DNA from: Aselliscus stoliczkanus
Taxonomy: Eukaryota; Chordata; Mammalia; Chiroptera; Hipposideridae
NCBI GenBank assembly: GCA_033961575.1
Contig: CM066732.1
Coordinates: 53,039,001 to 53,103,000, forward strand
Direction: 5' to 3'
Length of the DNA: 64,000 nt
Part shown: positions 54,802-64,000 of the stretch, piece by piece
How positions within the stretch are numbered: position 1 is the first letter of the stretch
How the letters are laid out: each line of letters begins with the position of its first letter
Notes under the pieces: generated by a model
What the model saw: the letters and a program-made list of their open reading frames with translations, nothing else
Told to the model about the DNA's origin: nothing
The model's database searches: none
Made by a program: the position numbers and the translations under genes

Positions 54802-55249
54802 TAATCGTGGATTTCTCCTTTCAGTTCTATCAGTTTTACTTCAGATATTTGGAAACTGTTGTTTGGTTCATACACAATTGGGATTGCTATGTTTTCTTGG
54901 TCAACTGACATTTTATCATGATTTAATGTCCTTCTGTCTCTAGTGATTTTCTTTTCTCTGAAGTCTACTTTATCTGATATTAACATAGCTACTTCTGCTT
55001 TCTTTTGATGAATTCTTGCACATATATCTTTTTCCATCTTCTTACTTTCAACCTGCCTATATCATTACATTTGAAGTGAGTTTCTAGTAGATGTCACATA
55101 GTTAGGTCATGTATTTTTTATCCATTTTGTCAATCTTTGTCTTTTAATTGGAATATTTAGAAAATTTACATTAATGTGATTATTGATGTGTTAGCGCTTA
55201 AGTCTATTTTTTTGTTTTCTTTTCTTTTGCATGCCTTCCTATGGGTTAC

Positions 55250-55790
55250 TTCAACATTTTTTAGACTTCCAAAATTGAAATTAAAAAAGTACCACTTACT
55301 TTTTATCAAAACATATGGAAAAAACTTATGATACAAAATTGACAAAGAGTATGCAGACCAGTGTACTGAAAACTACAAAAAGTGTTGACAGAAATAAACA
55401 GAATGATATATCATGCTCATGCATTGGAATATTTAAAATTATTAGTATATTAATTCTTCCCAAATCATGTAGAAATTCAAAGCAATCACAATAAAAATCT
55501 ACAGGTATTATTTGTAGAAATGGACAAACTGATTTCAAAGTCTATGTCAAAATGCAATTGACCTATAATAATCAAAATTATTTTGAAAACTGATTTTCAA
55601 AGAGAAAGCACTGCATTGCCTGGTTTACAGATTTATTATAAAGCTTCAGAAATCAAAACAGTGTAGTACTGACCTAAAGACAGGTTATACATTAGGGGAA
55701 CAGAATAAGTCCAAACACAGACCCCCAAATACACAGCCATTTAATCTCTCACAAATGGTGCTAAAAAGCAATTGGTCATCTTCATGGGGT
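55250..55790 (+). mobile_element. LINE-1 ORF2 C-terminal-half relic, plus strand
   Basis: Plus-strand L1 ORF2 words: GTGTACTGAAAACTACAAAA, AATTCTTCCCAAATCATGTA, AATTCAAAGCAATCACAATA, GAAATGGACAAACTGATTTC, CATTGCCTGGTTTACAGATT, TATAAAGCTTCAGAAATCAA, GTGTAGTACTGACCTAAAGA, CAAATGGTGCTAAAAAGCAA. It is opposite in orientation to the adjacent ORF2 endonuclease piece. Confidence 0.82.
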
Positions 55791-57160
55791 GGGTGGGGTA
55801 GGCCCTGCCCCACTGTTTGGAAGGCAGTTTCGGGGTGTGGCAACCTGTACCAGCAGGTGAGGGAGCACAGTGGAGGCAGCAGAAAAAGAGAGAGAAACAG
55901 CCTGAGTTCCTGACAGCATGGGCTGCTTTGAGAGAAATAAAAACTTCTATTTAAAACTTTTCTTTTTTTGAGGGGGAATCTCACTAGAACCGCCAATGCA
56001 ATGTCCTACCTCATGCATAAATTTTGTTCTCAAAGTAAAAGTGAGATACTGAAAAGGGAAGCAAAATGCATGGATTGGCTTCAACAGGGCACCAGCTTGA
56101 GTGAGTCCGCTACCTTTTCGGAGTGTCAGCCTCAGTCCACACCTGAAAATGCAGCCCCTTATCTAGGTGAACGGCCAGTGAGTTAGGTGAGAACAGGCCA
56201 TGCCAAACACACCAATGACAAAGAAAAAGAAGAGGCAAATCAAGTCCTGCCAGAGTCGAACAACTCCTTGGAAAACAGAGAAAACCAAACACAAGCTATG
56301 CGTATTATGAAGGCAAGGCCATGCCCCACCCCTGTTCTCTGCCTTGGTATTGTCCTCTTAGATGTTTGTGTTTCTTAATAAATCTTCCAGCTTCAGTGCC
56401 AAAATTCCTTCTGCCTCCTCCCGCTGGGAAGTCATAATGCCATGTTTATGACACCAGGCTCTGTTTCCATGGGGATGGCTATGTCAGTGTCATTCCTGCA
56501 TTATGACTTCTGGGTTTGTTGGCGAAGATGGGTAAAGGCAATGAAAAATCTTCGAATATACACATTTGTTGTTATTCTGATAATGCGTAGCTACAGGAAT
56601 GATGATACTGAAAATAGACAGTAGACACCAGACAGAGACCCACTAAAGGCAGAAACCATTTTTCTGACTGCTGAAAGGATACTTAACCTCTCAGTCCCAC
56701 TGCTGTGAAATTTTTCAACTGCTTCATTTTTAATTTTTCGTTTAAGTTTTTAACATGTCATAATTTGCATGAGGCATCTGTAAGGCTGTTATGCACTCTG
56801 TTTCATTGCCTAGCTTTCATCTGGGTGGGGACCACATTCGGCTCATCCTGAATAATGGCTTCTATTATTTAAATCCAGTACTTAAATTCAAGTTTGCTAA
56901 GAAGCTATCACTCCTACTCCATCTGTAAATATGGAAACTTAAATATAGAGATTCCTTCTGAAATTTTCCATAGGGAAAAAAATGTTATCCATTTAAATGC
57001 ATGCTTTGAACACTGCAAATTCTTTGAGCACACAACTTTAAACAACCTATTTCTTTTTAATATCAAAATTGAGATTTAAAAAAATTTGCTGTTTATAAAA
57101 GTAATTCATGTTTATTGTAAAAAAAAAAAAATCCAACACTGAAGAATCTAAAGGAGTAAG
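55791..57160. other. Unassigned sequence
   Basis: No gene. The end near 56350-56430 (TGTTTGTGTTTCTTAATAAA, TCTTCCAGCTTCAG, CCTTCTGCCTCCTCC) looks like an LTR 3' part with a polyadenylation signal, but no start or partner is visible. A 13-A tract lies at 57119-57132. Confidence 0.35.
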
Positions 57161-57264
57161 CAGTGTTTTCTCAAAATTGCTATGCCCCACCAAAACACTG
57201 TTTCATCTCTACATTATTCTAGACTTTTTAAATATAAGTCGCTGTTACAGAAATTGAATCATAT

Positions 57265-57765
57265 GATAGAGACTGTGGCAGGCTGCAGTTTCCAAAGATG
57301 GCCACCACAATACCCTCTTTCTGCATCACCTTCTGCAAGTGTCCTCGCCACTAAGGCATCAAGAAATGTTAGTGCTCCACCCCCTGAAATCTGAGGCCTT
57401 TTGATGGCTTCAATCAACAGCGTACGGCTGCCATAATGCTCTGCTGGTTCTGGGCACAGCCCTTAACCGGCCTGCCAGCTTCCCCTTCCCACCTTCCGGA
57501 AGCTGGCCACCATGTAAGAGATGGGACTAGCTGAGACCACCGTGATGCAAGGAAGCCCAAGAAAGGCTGGAAGATGAGCGTTCATGTTGAGAAGCCAAGA
57601 AACCAAAGCTCACCAAGGCACCAGACGCGTAAGAGAAGAAGCCATTACGCAAGTGGTTCCGCCAGCTTCCGTTCCTTAGAAAGGGCTACATACTTAATAC
57701 TCCTGGGGACTTAAAGAAAATGATATTCTCATGTTCCCGGTGGAAATATGCATTTATTAAAAATA
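57265..57765 (+). mobile_element. MLT1-like MaLR LTR relic
   Basis: GGCAGGCTGCAGTTTCCAAA, CTGAGGCCTTTTGATGGCTT, CAATCAACAGCGTACGGCTG, CTGGCCACCATGTAAGAGAT, GCAAGGAAGCCCAAGAAAGG, GTTGAGAAGCCAAGAAACC, GGCACCAGACGCGTAAGAGA, AAGCCATTACGCAAGTGGTT: MLT1 order at high divergence. Confidence 0.6.
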
Positions 57766-57769
57766 AAAA

Positions 57770-58180
57770 CACATGTACCGTTTAACCTTACCAGGCTTCT
57801 CCTACGAAAGCCAGTAGAAATAAAAGCAGGCCTCTGAATGGATGTGGGCGCTAAGGTGAGATAATGGCAGTCACCCGGCTGGATACACGTGAGTGGGTTA
57901 AAGACAAGCCATCCAGCTGAGCCCTTCTTGATTCCTGATCTACAAAACCAGAAACAGAGTAAAATAGCGGGACTCTTTTAATGATTACCAAGACATTTTT
58001 AATGAAATGGGAAAATACTAGTTATGGAATATTAAGTGAAAAAATTTACATACAACACGTTGGCTATACCTTTGTTTGTCCCACTGGGCCCACGGCAACA
58101 GCCACATAGACGGGCTCCGTCCAGCTGACCTCCTCAAGTCCTCCTCTATACTGCAGGCAAACAGGGCAGTTCTAAATTAA
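57770..58180. other. Unassigned sequence
   Basis: No gene or repeat recognised. Confidence 0.4.
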
Positions 58181-58184
58181 AATA

Positions 58185-58262
58185 TCGGGCTGTCGGAAAA
58201 GTCATGATGCATCCCGCAATGAAAAACAGAAAAAATACGTCATGACTTTTCCGACAACTCAA
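58185..58262. mobile_element. Palindromic mariner-type MITE, second copy, 78 bp
   Basis: Left end TCGGGCTGTCGGAAAAGTCA preceded by TA (58183-58184). Right end reversed reads TTGAGTTGTCGGAAAAGTCA. The right TA has decayed to TC. Same length and central sequence (GCAATGAAAAACAGAAAAAA) as the copy at 54721-54799, with about a dozen differences by eye. Confidence 0.86.
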
Positions 58263-58319
58263 TCCTTGTTTTAAACTCTGAAATTCTGGAGTTGTTTGTA
58301 ACATAGCAACAGATAATCA

Positions 58320-58900
58320 ACACATATTCTTTGAACATTTTTTATGTTAAAACACATTAAATCTACCTCATCTCTTTTAGGAGTGCTCGCACTCATTTAT
58401 CATACATTATTTAACTCATCCCTAAAAGATGTACTTCCCTTTGTTATCATAAATAATGCCGCAGTGATGACTCCTTTACATGTGCACCTGTCTGATTGTT
58501 TTCAGTGGTGAATTCTTGCAAGTCATAGCTGGGCTAAAAGATCATTCAAAAATTCCACTTTGGGCTGGCCGAGTGGCATGGTGGTTAAGTGCTGGCTTGA
58601 AGCCAGTGGCCCCAGTTCAGTCCCACATGTGAGGGCCAGTGACACTGCCCTCAAAAAAAAAAAAAAATCCACTTTGGTGTCTTCAGCCTAATTATATTTC
58701 AGAAATGTACCAATGTATTCTCACAACAGGAGTATATGAGAATTTCTCTTTTTTTCCCATACTTTCATCATCATTGGGCTTTATCAACCTTTATAATGTT
58801 AGCCAATCTGCTAAAATATACATATTTCACTTTTACTGGCCATTTCTCATACTTTGTAACTTGCTTGTTCAAAGCAGAAACCATTTTAAAGCTTAGAGTC
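58320..58900 (-). mobile_element. LINE-1 (L1ME-type) relic, minus strand, split by a SINE
   Basis: L1 3'-region complement: TTGTTATCATAAATAATGCC, GCAGTGATGACTCCTTTACA, CATGTGCACCTGTCTGATTG, TGGTGAATTCTTGCAAGTCA, then after the SINE CAGAAATGTACCAATGTATT, CTCACAACAGGAGTATATGA, TTAGCCAATCTGCTAAAATA. Confidence 0.72.
58562..58665 (+). mobile_element. Short-form tRNA SINE, plus strand
   Basis: GGGCTGGCCGAGTGGCATGG, GTGCTGGCTTGAAGCCAGTG (a 4-bp deletion in the anticodon-like loop relative to the others), box B decayed (AGTTCAGTCCC), GAGGGCCAGTGACACTGCCC-TC, then a 15-A tail. It is flanked by imperfect copies of AATTCCACTTT / AAATCCACTTT (58551-58561 and about 58665-58674). Confidence 0.9.
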
Positions 58901-58904
58901 TTTA

Positions 58905-59555
58905 TGTAAACCATCTCATAAATGTGTATATAACAGACATTATCTTTCCACTCCTTCTCTCCTTCCCGAGGAGCACAGGAGGCACAGGTTTCCTGACTCC
59001 AGGACCTTAAGTGTAGCTGTGTGCCTTGGTTTGCGGGGTGGGGAGAGACCCTGTCACTGCAGGTGCACAAGTCCCCACGTTCTGCCTTCCTCTGCTGCAG
59101 CAATCATGGAAACGCAGGCTGACAGGCAGGCTCCCTAAGGCCCAAATGGCCTGGAAGTCTAAGCCAAGCTGCTCAGAGAGCTGCCCTGGAGTCTCCCAGG
59201 CCCTCCGGCTTTGTGTGATCAAGGAGTAAATGGGCTTTCTTTACATCAATGCACTGAGATGCTGTCCTGCTCCTGCGGAAGGATGCCCTGCCTTACGCTG
59301 ACTAATACACTGCACATCTGATGGCATGCATGCTTGCCAAATGCAGCTTTGTTGTTTGGCTTGTGTGCTTCTTTGTTGCTTGGCTCTACCCCAACCTACA
59401 CATATATCAACACACACACAACATGGGCTACCCTGCTAGAAGGATTTAAAAATCTGGTATGTCCCCTTCCATATTTTCCCTTCATGCTCATACTACTACA
59501 CAAATACACACACACACACACACACACAGAAATGTATGGGAAGTGAGGCTTTAGT
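58905..59555. other. Unassigned sequence with AC tracts
   Basis: No gene. Contains a short ACACAC run (59410-59420) and a (CA)n tract (59505-59529). Confidence 0.4.
59505..59529. repeat. (CA)n microsatellite
   Basis: About 12 CA units. Confidence 0.9.
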
Positions 59556-59564
59556 CTTTGTTTT

Positions 59565-60360
59565 ACAATAACAGTGAACTATCATCTACGCTTTCCTGCA
59601 TCTTGCATTTCTTACTCAACAATAACTGTTTGAATAAAGTCACCCTCTACAACCCCAGTCCACTTGTCTTACTGACTGCTCAGTAGAATGCGATATGCAT
59701 GCACAGAACTTATTCACCAGTTTTGTGCCGTCAGAAACAATGCTGCAGTAAACATTTCCATGCCCACGTCCATTCATACGTCTTTTATTTCTATTGATGC
59801 TTTCTTGGGGGACACTTGGTAAGGTTAAATGATGTATGTGTTTTCAGTTTTAATACATGCTGCTAGATCACTTCTACCAAAGGCACATTTCCACCAGGAA
59901 CGTGAGAATATTATTTTAAGTCCCCAGGAGTAGTAAGTATATAGCTATTTCTAGTGAATGGAACCTGATGGTATCTCACTGCTCTTGAAATTTGCATTCT
60001 CCTGGCTAACCAGTGAATTTACACATCTTTTCATATATCTGTGATCATGTAAATATGCTCTTCTATGACTTTTCTTCAGTCAATTAATTGTATGTAAGTG
60101 TTGTATTTTTCCTGTCAGTGTGAGAAGTACTTTGACTAATATGGACAACTTATCCCTTGTTTGTCATTTGTAACATACTATTTTTTCTTGATAGATTTGT
60201 CCACTGATTTTAATTGCTTCTTTAGCCACCCAAAAGTTACTATCATTTCTTCTATAACATTGAAATTTCTGGTCTTAGTTAAGAAGTTGTTCTGAAAAAG
60301 AAGTTGCAAGATTTTCTGGGAAGAGTATTACTTTGTTTTTCTTTTTACATTTCAGCATTT
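59565..60360 (-). mobile_element. LINE-1 (L1ME-type) 3' relic, minus strand
   Basis: L1 3'-region complement: AAACAATGCTGCAGTAAACA, CTGCTAGATCACTTCTACCA, TTTCCACCAGGAACGTGAGA, TGATGGTATCTCACTGCTCT, AAATTTGCATTCTCCTGGCT, TTTTCATATATCTGTGATCA. A different, older piece than the next one. Confidence 0.7.
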
Positions 60361-61165
60361 AAGTCATGAGGAACCTATTTTTTTTAAGGTATTATTTATA
60401 TAAAATAATACACTTACTTTAAGTGTACAGTTTGATGAACTGTGGTAACTATATATGAAAAAGTATTCACAATCAAGATATAGAACAGTTCCATCAACAT
60501 AAAATGTTTACTCATGCCCCTCCTACACCCCCACCCTCAGTCCCAGGCAACCAATGATCTCCTTTCTATTAGTTTAATTTTGCCTTTTCCTGAATTTTGT
60601 ATTAAATTGAATCATCCAATGTAGACTTTTGCACTTGACTTCTTTCACGTAGCATGGTGTTTCTAAGCTTTATCCACGATGTTGAATGCATTAACCTTTT
60701 ATTACTTCTTATTGCAAGGTAGAAGTCTGCAGTATAGATAAACCACTATTTATCTATTCACCAGTTTTTGTCACATAGATTGTCCTGTATGTTAATGTGG
60801 AAACATTTCCATACATGGCTTTGTGGATATGTTTTTCTTTTGCTTGGGTAAATATCTAGGAATGGAAATCTGGGTCATGTGGGAAGTGTATGTCATACAG
60901 TTAGAGATACTACAAGACTGCTTTCCAAAATGACTGCACTGTTTTGCATTTCAACCAGCAATGAATGAGACTTAAAATTATTCTATATCCTCACCAGCAC
61001 TTATTGTCAGTATTTTTCAATTCAGCCATTCTAGTAGGTATAGCATTGTGGCTTTTAACTGGCATTTCTCTGATGACTAGTGATATTAGAATCTTTCCAT
61101 GTTTATTGGTTATTCATATATCTTCATTTGTAAAATATCTGTTCACTAATTTGGTCCTTGTTTTA

Positions 61166-61176
61166 GAAAGACTTTC
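61166..61176. repeat. Target duplication, first of three copies
   Basis: GAAAGACTTTC in host L1; further copies at 61303-61313 and (AAGACTTTC) 61769-61777. Confidence 0.85.
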
Positions 61177-61184
61177 ATTTTTTT

Positions 61185-61302
61185 GTTTTGTTTTTTGTTT
61201 TTTATTATTTTTATTTTTCAATTATAGGTGACATGCAGTATTATTTTATATTAGTTTCAGATGTACAGCATAGTGGTTAGACATCTATATCAATTACAAA
61301 GT
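61185..61302 (-). mobile_element. Short younger LINE-1 3'-end insertion, minus strand
   Basis: A T-rich start (poly-A tail on the complement) leads to ATTATAGGTGACATGCAGTA, TATTAGTTTCAGATGTACAG, CATAGTGGTTAGACATCTAT: the 3' terminus of a different L1 subfamily. It is flanked by the 11-bp duplication GAAAGACTTTC (61166-61176, 61303-61313), so it is a 5'-truncated insertion of about 120 bp in an older L1. Confidence 0.8.
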
Positions 61303-61313
61303 GAAAGACTTTC
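61303..61313. repeat. Target duplication, second copy
   Basis: GAAAGACTTTC. It closes the L1-tail insertion and opens the SINE insertion. Confidence 0.85.
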
Positions 61314-61768
61314 TTTTTTTTTAAGATTTTATTGGGGAATTGGGGGAGGGGAATAGCGTTGGGGAATTGGGGGAGGGGAACAGACAAGTTGCTGTCTTTT
61401 TGTTCTTCAGTCTAGTTGCGGACGTTGCTTCACTGGCCCATATTGGTATCATCATTGCGCTCTTCCCGGATGAGGCAGATCGGTCACCGGCCTCTGGATG
61501 GTCGCTCACCGCAGCTATTGGCAGCTCACGCTGGCTGCCAGCCGCTCATACTGGCTGCCGGCCACTCACTGTAGCCTATGGCAGCCCACTGCAGCAGGGG
61601 CTGCAGCTATGCCATCCCGGGGACTCACAGCTGCCCAGCTCCAGGTGGAGCTGTTGTTCACCATCTTAGTTGTAGAGGGCAGTGTCACTGGCCCTCATAT
61701 GTAGGATCCGAACCGGAGCCACTGGCGTCCCAAGCCAGCTCTTAACCAATGTGCCATTTGGCTGGCCC
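61314..61768 (-). mobile_element. Long-form tRNA-derived SINE (T+), minus strand
   Basis: From the T-run and AAGATTTTATTGG (AATAAAATCTT on the minus strand) through two GGGGAATTGGGGGAGGGGAA units (a duplicated tail segment not seen in the 10.2- and 25.1-kb copies), the TCTAGTTG module, tandem GGCTGCCAGCC units, to the head complement ending GGCTGGCCC. Flanked by AAGACTTTC at 61305-61313 and 61769-61777. Confidence 0.9.
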
Positions 61769-62440
61769 AAGACTTTCATTTTTATTGGGGTGCTTGACTT
61801 CTTATTCTTGAGTTATAAGAGTTCTTTATATATTCTAGATGCAAGTCCTTTGATATATGTTTTGCAAAAAAACTCTCCCAGTTTATGATTTGTATTTTTA
61901 TTTTCTTAACTACATCTCTTAAAACCCAAACATTTTTAATCTGAAGTCCATTTTATCCATTTTTTAAAAATGTATATTTTATGCTTTTTGTATTCTGTTT
62001 AAGAAATCTTAATACAATCAAAAGTCACAAAGATCTATGTTTCCTTAAGAAGTTTTACAGTTTTAGTTCTTACATTTAAGTCTATGATCCACTTGGAATT
62101 AATTTTTTTGTATAGTATTAGGTAAGGGTATACACTCATTTTTTTTGTACATGAATATACAATTATTACAGCACCATTTGTTGAAAAGTCCATCCTTTCT
62201 TCACTGACCATATAAGTGTGGGTTTATTTCTAGACTTTATTCCATTCCATTGCTCTGTATGAATATTCTAATATCATTCTTGATTGCTATAGATTTATAG
62301 TAAGTTCTGAAATCATGCAGTGTACTTCTTCCAAATTATTCTTTTTCAAAGTTGTTTTAGTGATTCTAAGTCTACCCCTTTCTATATAAACTTAAAACCA
62401 CTTGTCAATTTCTTTAAAAATCCTGTTGGTTTTCATCTTT

Positions 62441-62810
62441 TCAGGCCCTGGAGCATCCTGGGTGCTTGATGGGGCCCAGAGCAGATGCAGTAACAGGAAC
62501 AGGTCTGCCTTTTCGCCTAAAACAACTGACAAATTGGGCAAAATATATCAGAGAAAGTTTCTTAAGGCACAAGACACCAAGTAAATCAGAGTGCTCCCGA
62601 GAGAGGAGAAACAAATGAGGCGAGCCCCACAATTGCCATAACTTTGGCCTGGAGAGAACTCCCAGGCAGCAGCACAGGTGGGGCAAGCCAGGTGAAGCAC
62701 CCAGTCTCCCTGAGTGGAAGAGGGGGAGCTGAGGTGCAGGGCCATGAAGGCAGCTAATGCCAAAGGAGAGAGCTGCAAGGACAGAGGACCCCAGGGGTTG
62801 CACCGAATAG
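62441..62810. other. Non-L1 segment between two LINE-1 pieces
   Basis: GC-richer sequence (GGCCCTGGAGCATCCTGG at the start, GACCCCAGGGGTTGCACCG-like at the end) lies exactly between the ORF2 3' piece on the left and the ORF2 reverse-transcriptase piece on the right, both minus strand. It could be an L1 5' region, an exapted insertion or foreign filler; I cannot identify it. Frames up to 120 codons on the minus strand have no recognised family. Confidence 0.45.
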
Positions 62811-63013
62811 CTTTTCTGTGCCTATTGCTAGACTATGGCTTTTTCTTTTACTGTGTTAGTATAATGGATTACATGACTAGATTAAAACATTGACCTTGCA
62901 TTCCTGGAATAAATTACACTTCGAGTTGTTATGGTTTTGATATAAAAATTATTTAAAAATTAGCAAATACAGTCCAGCAATTCTTCTACATTCATAAGCA
63001 TCATTGGTCGATA

Positions 63014-63035
63014 GTATATATATATATATATATAT
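63014..63035. repeat. (TA)n microsatellite at a SINE insertion site
   Basis: TATA run directly beside the SINE tail; AGTATATAT on the left and AGTATATTT at 63469-63477 are the likely target duplication. Confidence 0.85.
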
Positions 63036-63463
63036 TTTTTTTTTAAAGATTTTATTGGGGAGGTGGGGGAGGGGAACAGCGTTGGGGAATTGGGGAAGGA
63101 GAACAGACAAGTTACTGTCCTTTTGTTCTTCAGTCTAGTTGTGGAGGACGTTGCTTCACTGGCCCATGTTGGTATCATCATTGCGCTCTTCCTGGATGAG
63201 GCAGATCGGTCGCCGGCCTCTGGATGGTTGCTCACCATGGCTCTTGGCAGCTCGTGCTGGCTGCCAGCCACTCACTGTAGCCTATGGCAGCCCACTGCAG
63301 CAGGGGCTGCAGCTACACCATCACCGGGGCTCGCACAGCCCAGCTCCAGGTGGAGCTGTTGTTAGCTGTAGAGGGCAGTGTCACTGGCCCTCATATGTGG
63401 GATCCGAACCGGGGCCGCTGGCATCACAAGCCAGCTCTTAACCAATGTGCCACTCGGCCAGCC
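63036..63463 (-). mobile_element. Long-form tRNA-derived SINE (T+), minus strand
   Basis: T-run and AAAGATTTTATTGGGG at left (AATAAAATCTTT on the minus strand), GGAACAGCGTTGGGG, TCTAGTTGTGGAGGACG, CACTGGCCCATGTTGGTATC, tandem CTGGCTGCCAGCC units, then head complement with box B (GGATCCGAACC) and end GGCCAGCC. It lies within the L1 ORF2 relic. Flanks GATAGTATAT / GACAGTATAT are a near-perfect duplication. Confidence 0.9.
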
Positions 63464-64000
63464 AGACAGTATATTTTATACAATTATCATGATAGGTGTT
63501 AAAATTATGCTAGTTTATAAAGTGAATGTGGGAAGTTCGCATTTTCCACAGCCTGAAGCATCTAAATAACATTGGAGTATTCTATTCTCTAAAGATTAAA
63601 CTCGTGTGGATCATGGTGCACTTACCAAGGACAGAACTGGAATAAACTTCTAGTTTTTCTTATGGCCTGTTAGGTTACTCGAGTTTTCCAATTCCTGAGG
63701 AAGTTTTAGTGATTTCTATGTTGCTAGGAGTCATCTACTTCCTCTAGGTGTTAAATGTGGATGTCATGGAGTTGCATGCAGAATTCTTCTGTATTTTATA
63801 AATGGTTATAGCCCTTTGCTCATTTCAAACCTTGCCTACTTTTGTTCTCTCTCACCTTAATCAGGCTTGCAAATGTTCCTGCTTATTGGTTGTTTTCAAA
63901 GGAACCAGTTTCAGGGTTTACTCTTCTCTTTTTCTGTTTCATTATTTCAACCTTTATCTCTATTAATTCCTGTAATTCCTGCTTCTTAGTTACTTAGTTT

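Larger units (their letters stand above)
54160..55245 (-). mobile_element. LINE-1 ORF2 endonuclease-domain relic, minus strand
   Basis: Reading the minus strand from right to left gives L1 ORF2 endonuclease words in order: KKAEVAMLISDKVDF, ENIAIPIVYEPNNSF, then after the MITE AECTFFSGACGTYAKVDHILSH (family TFFS..HGT.SKIDHILGH), and VSNHNRIQL where the catalytic SDH motif has become SNH. The region just beyond the endonuclease follows (GGGGAAAAAATAGC complement). The element is dead. It is interrupted at 54721-54799 by a palindromic DNA element. Confidence 0.85.
60370..62440 (-). mobile_element. LINE-1 (L1M) 3' half relic, minus strand, carrying two later insertions
   Basis: From 3' UTR into ORF2 on the complement: TTAAGTGTACAGTTTGATGA, AATCAAGATATAGAACAGTT, CCCAGGCAACCAATGATCTC, AATCTGGGTCATGTGGGAAG, CTGCTTTCCAAAATGACTGC, CCAGCAATGAATGAGACTTA, GCCATTCTAGTAGGTATAGC, then past the insertions TTATAAGAGTTCTTTATATA, CTAGATGCAAGTCCTTTGAT, AGCACCATTTGTTGAAAAGT, TTCTTGATTGCTATAGATTT. 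It breaks off inside ORF2 at about 62440. Confidence 0.85.
62811..64000 (-). mobile_element. LINE-1 ORF2 relic, minus strand, running off the window end
   Basis: L1 complement: CTATGGCTTTTTCTTTTACT, GTTAGTATAATGGATTACAT, ACCTTGCATTCCTGGAATAA, then past the SINE TGGCCTGTTAGGTTACTCGA, GGTTGTTTTCAAAGGAACCA, TTATCTCTATTAATTCCTGT. This is the reverse-transcriptase region. It continues beyond the window. Confidence 0.78.

Noticed and set aside
53370..55790. Twin-primed (5'-inverted) single LINE-1 insertion
   Set aside because: A single twin-priming event gives an inverted 5' part followed by a sense 3' part, but the inverted part should have ORF1 at the junction with the 3' part and ORF2 outside. 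The observed order is the opposite.

Overview
This window reads as nuclear DNA of a placental mammal and contains no protein-coding gene that I can support. All long open frames are either inside recognisable repeats (LINE-1, LINE-2, simple-sequence tracts) or are isolated, unrecognised frames without family resemblance, splice context or codon signal. The repeat content is diagnostic of a eutherian: many decayed MIR and L2 copies, MaLR-type and ERVL-like LTRs, a MER2 (Tigger-type) DNA transposon and several LINE-1M copies. A lineage-specific tRNA-derived SINE occurs eight times. Its long form ends in AATAAA followed by TCTTT, the so-called T+ class. The tail (GGAACAG..., a TCTAGTTG-like motif, CACTGGCCCAT) resembles SINEs of bats (the VES / Rhin-1 group) from memory. 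I therefore favour a bat, perhaps a yinpterochiropteran, but only at moderate to low confidence. The head also recalls the perissodactyl ERE SINE.

Layout. 1-13 kb: mostly unique DNA with scattered MIR and L2 relics, short microsatellites and a full-length long-form SINE at 10.2-10.7 kb with a perfect 17-bp target duplication. 13-14.5 kb: LINE-1 ORF2 relic, minus strand. 15.8-19.4 kb: L2, a MaLR LTR split by a short-form SINE, a long L2 copy and MIR. 20-36 kb: mainly unique sequence, with a long-form SINE (25.1 kb), an old repeat carrying a 3 x 39-bp triplication (26.3 kb), a 245-bp purine/pyrimidine alternating tract (26.9 kb) and an ERVL-like LTR (31.8 kb). 36.5-50 kb: MER2, short SINE, CT microsatellite, LINE-1 relics, two well-preserved solo MaLR LTRs, L2 copies, and a G-rich minisatellite grown inside another MaLR LTR (47.1 kb). 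51.2-51.9 kb: a strong CpG island followed by a 270-bp polypurine tract; this is the best candidate for a promoter or functional element. 53.3-64 kb: an AT-rich LINE-1 graveyard with scrambled L1 pieces, two palindromic mariner-type MITEs, an MLT1-like LTR and several nested SINEs.

There are no genes to work together here; the interest is in the layered insertion history. Several events can be dated relative to each other, because the interrupted host repeat gives the empty site: a MITE in L1 at a TA, a SINE in a MaLR LTR with a perfect 14-bp duplication, and an L1 tail followed by a SINE at the same target. I found no undescribed system such as a defence locus, operon or CRISPR array. Family names come from memory of consensus sequences and should be confirmed with RepeatMasker; boundaries of old repeats are approximate to some tens of bases. 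'Unassigned' means I saw no gene or repeat that I could name.
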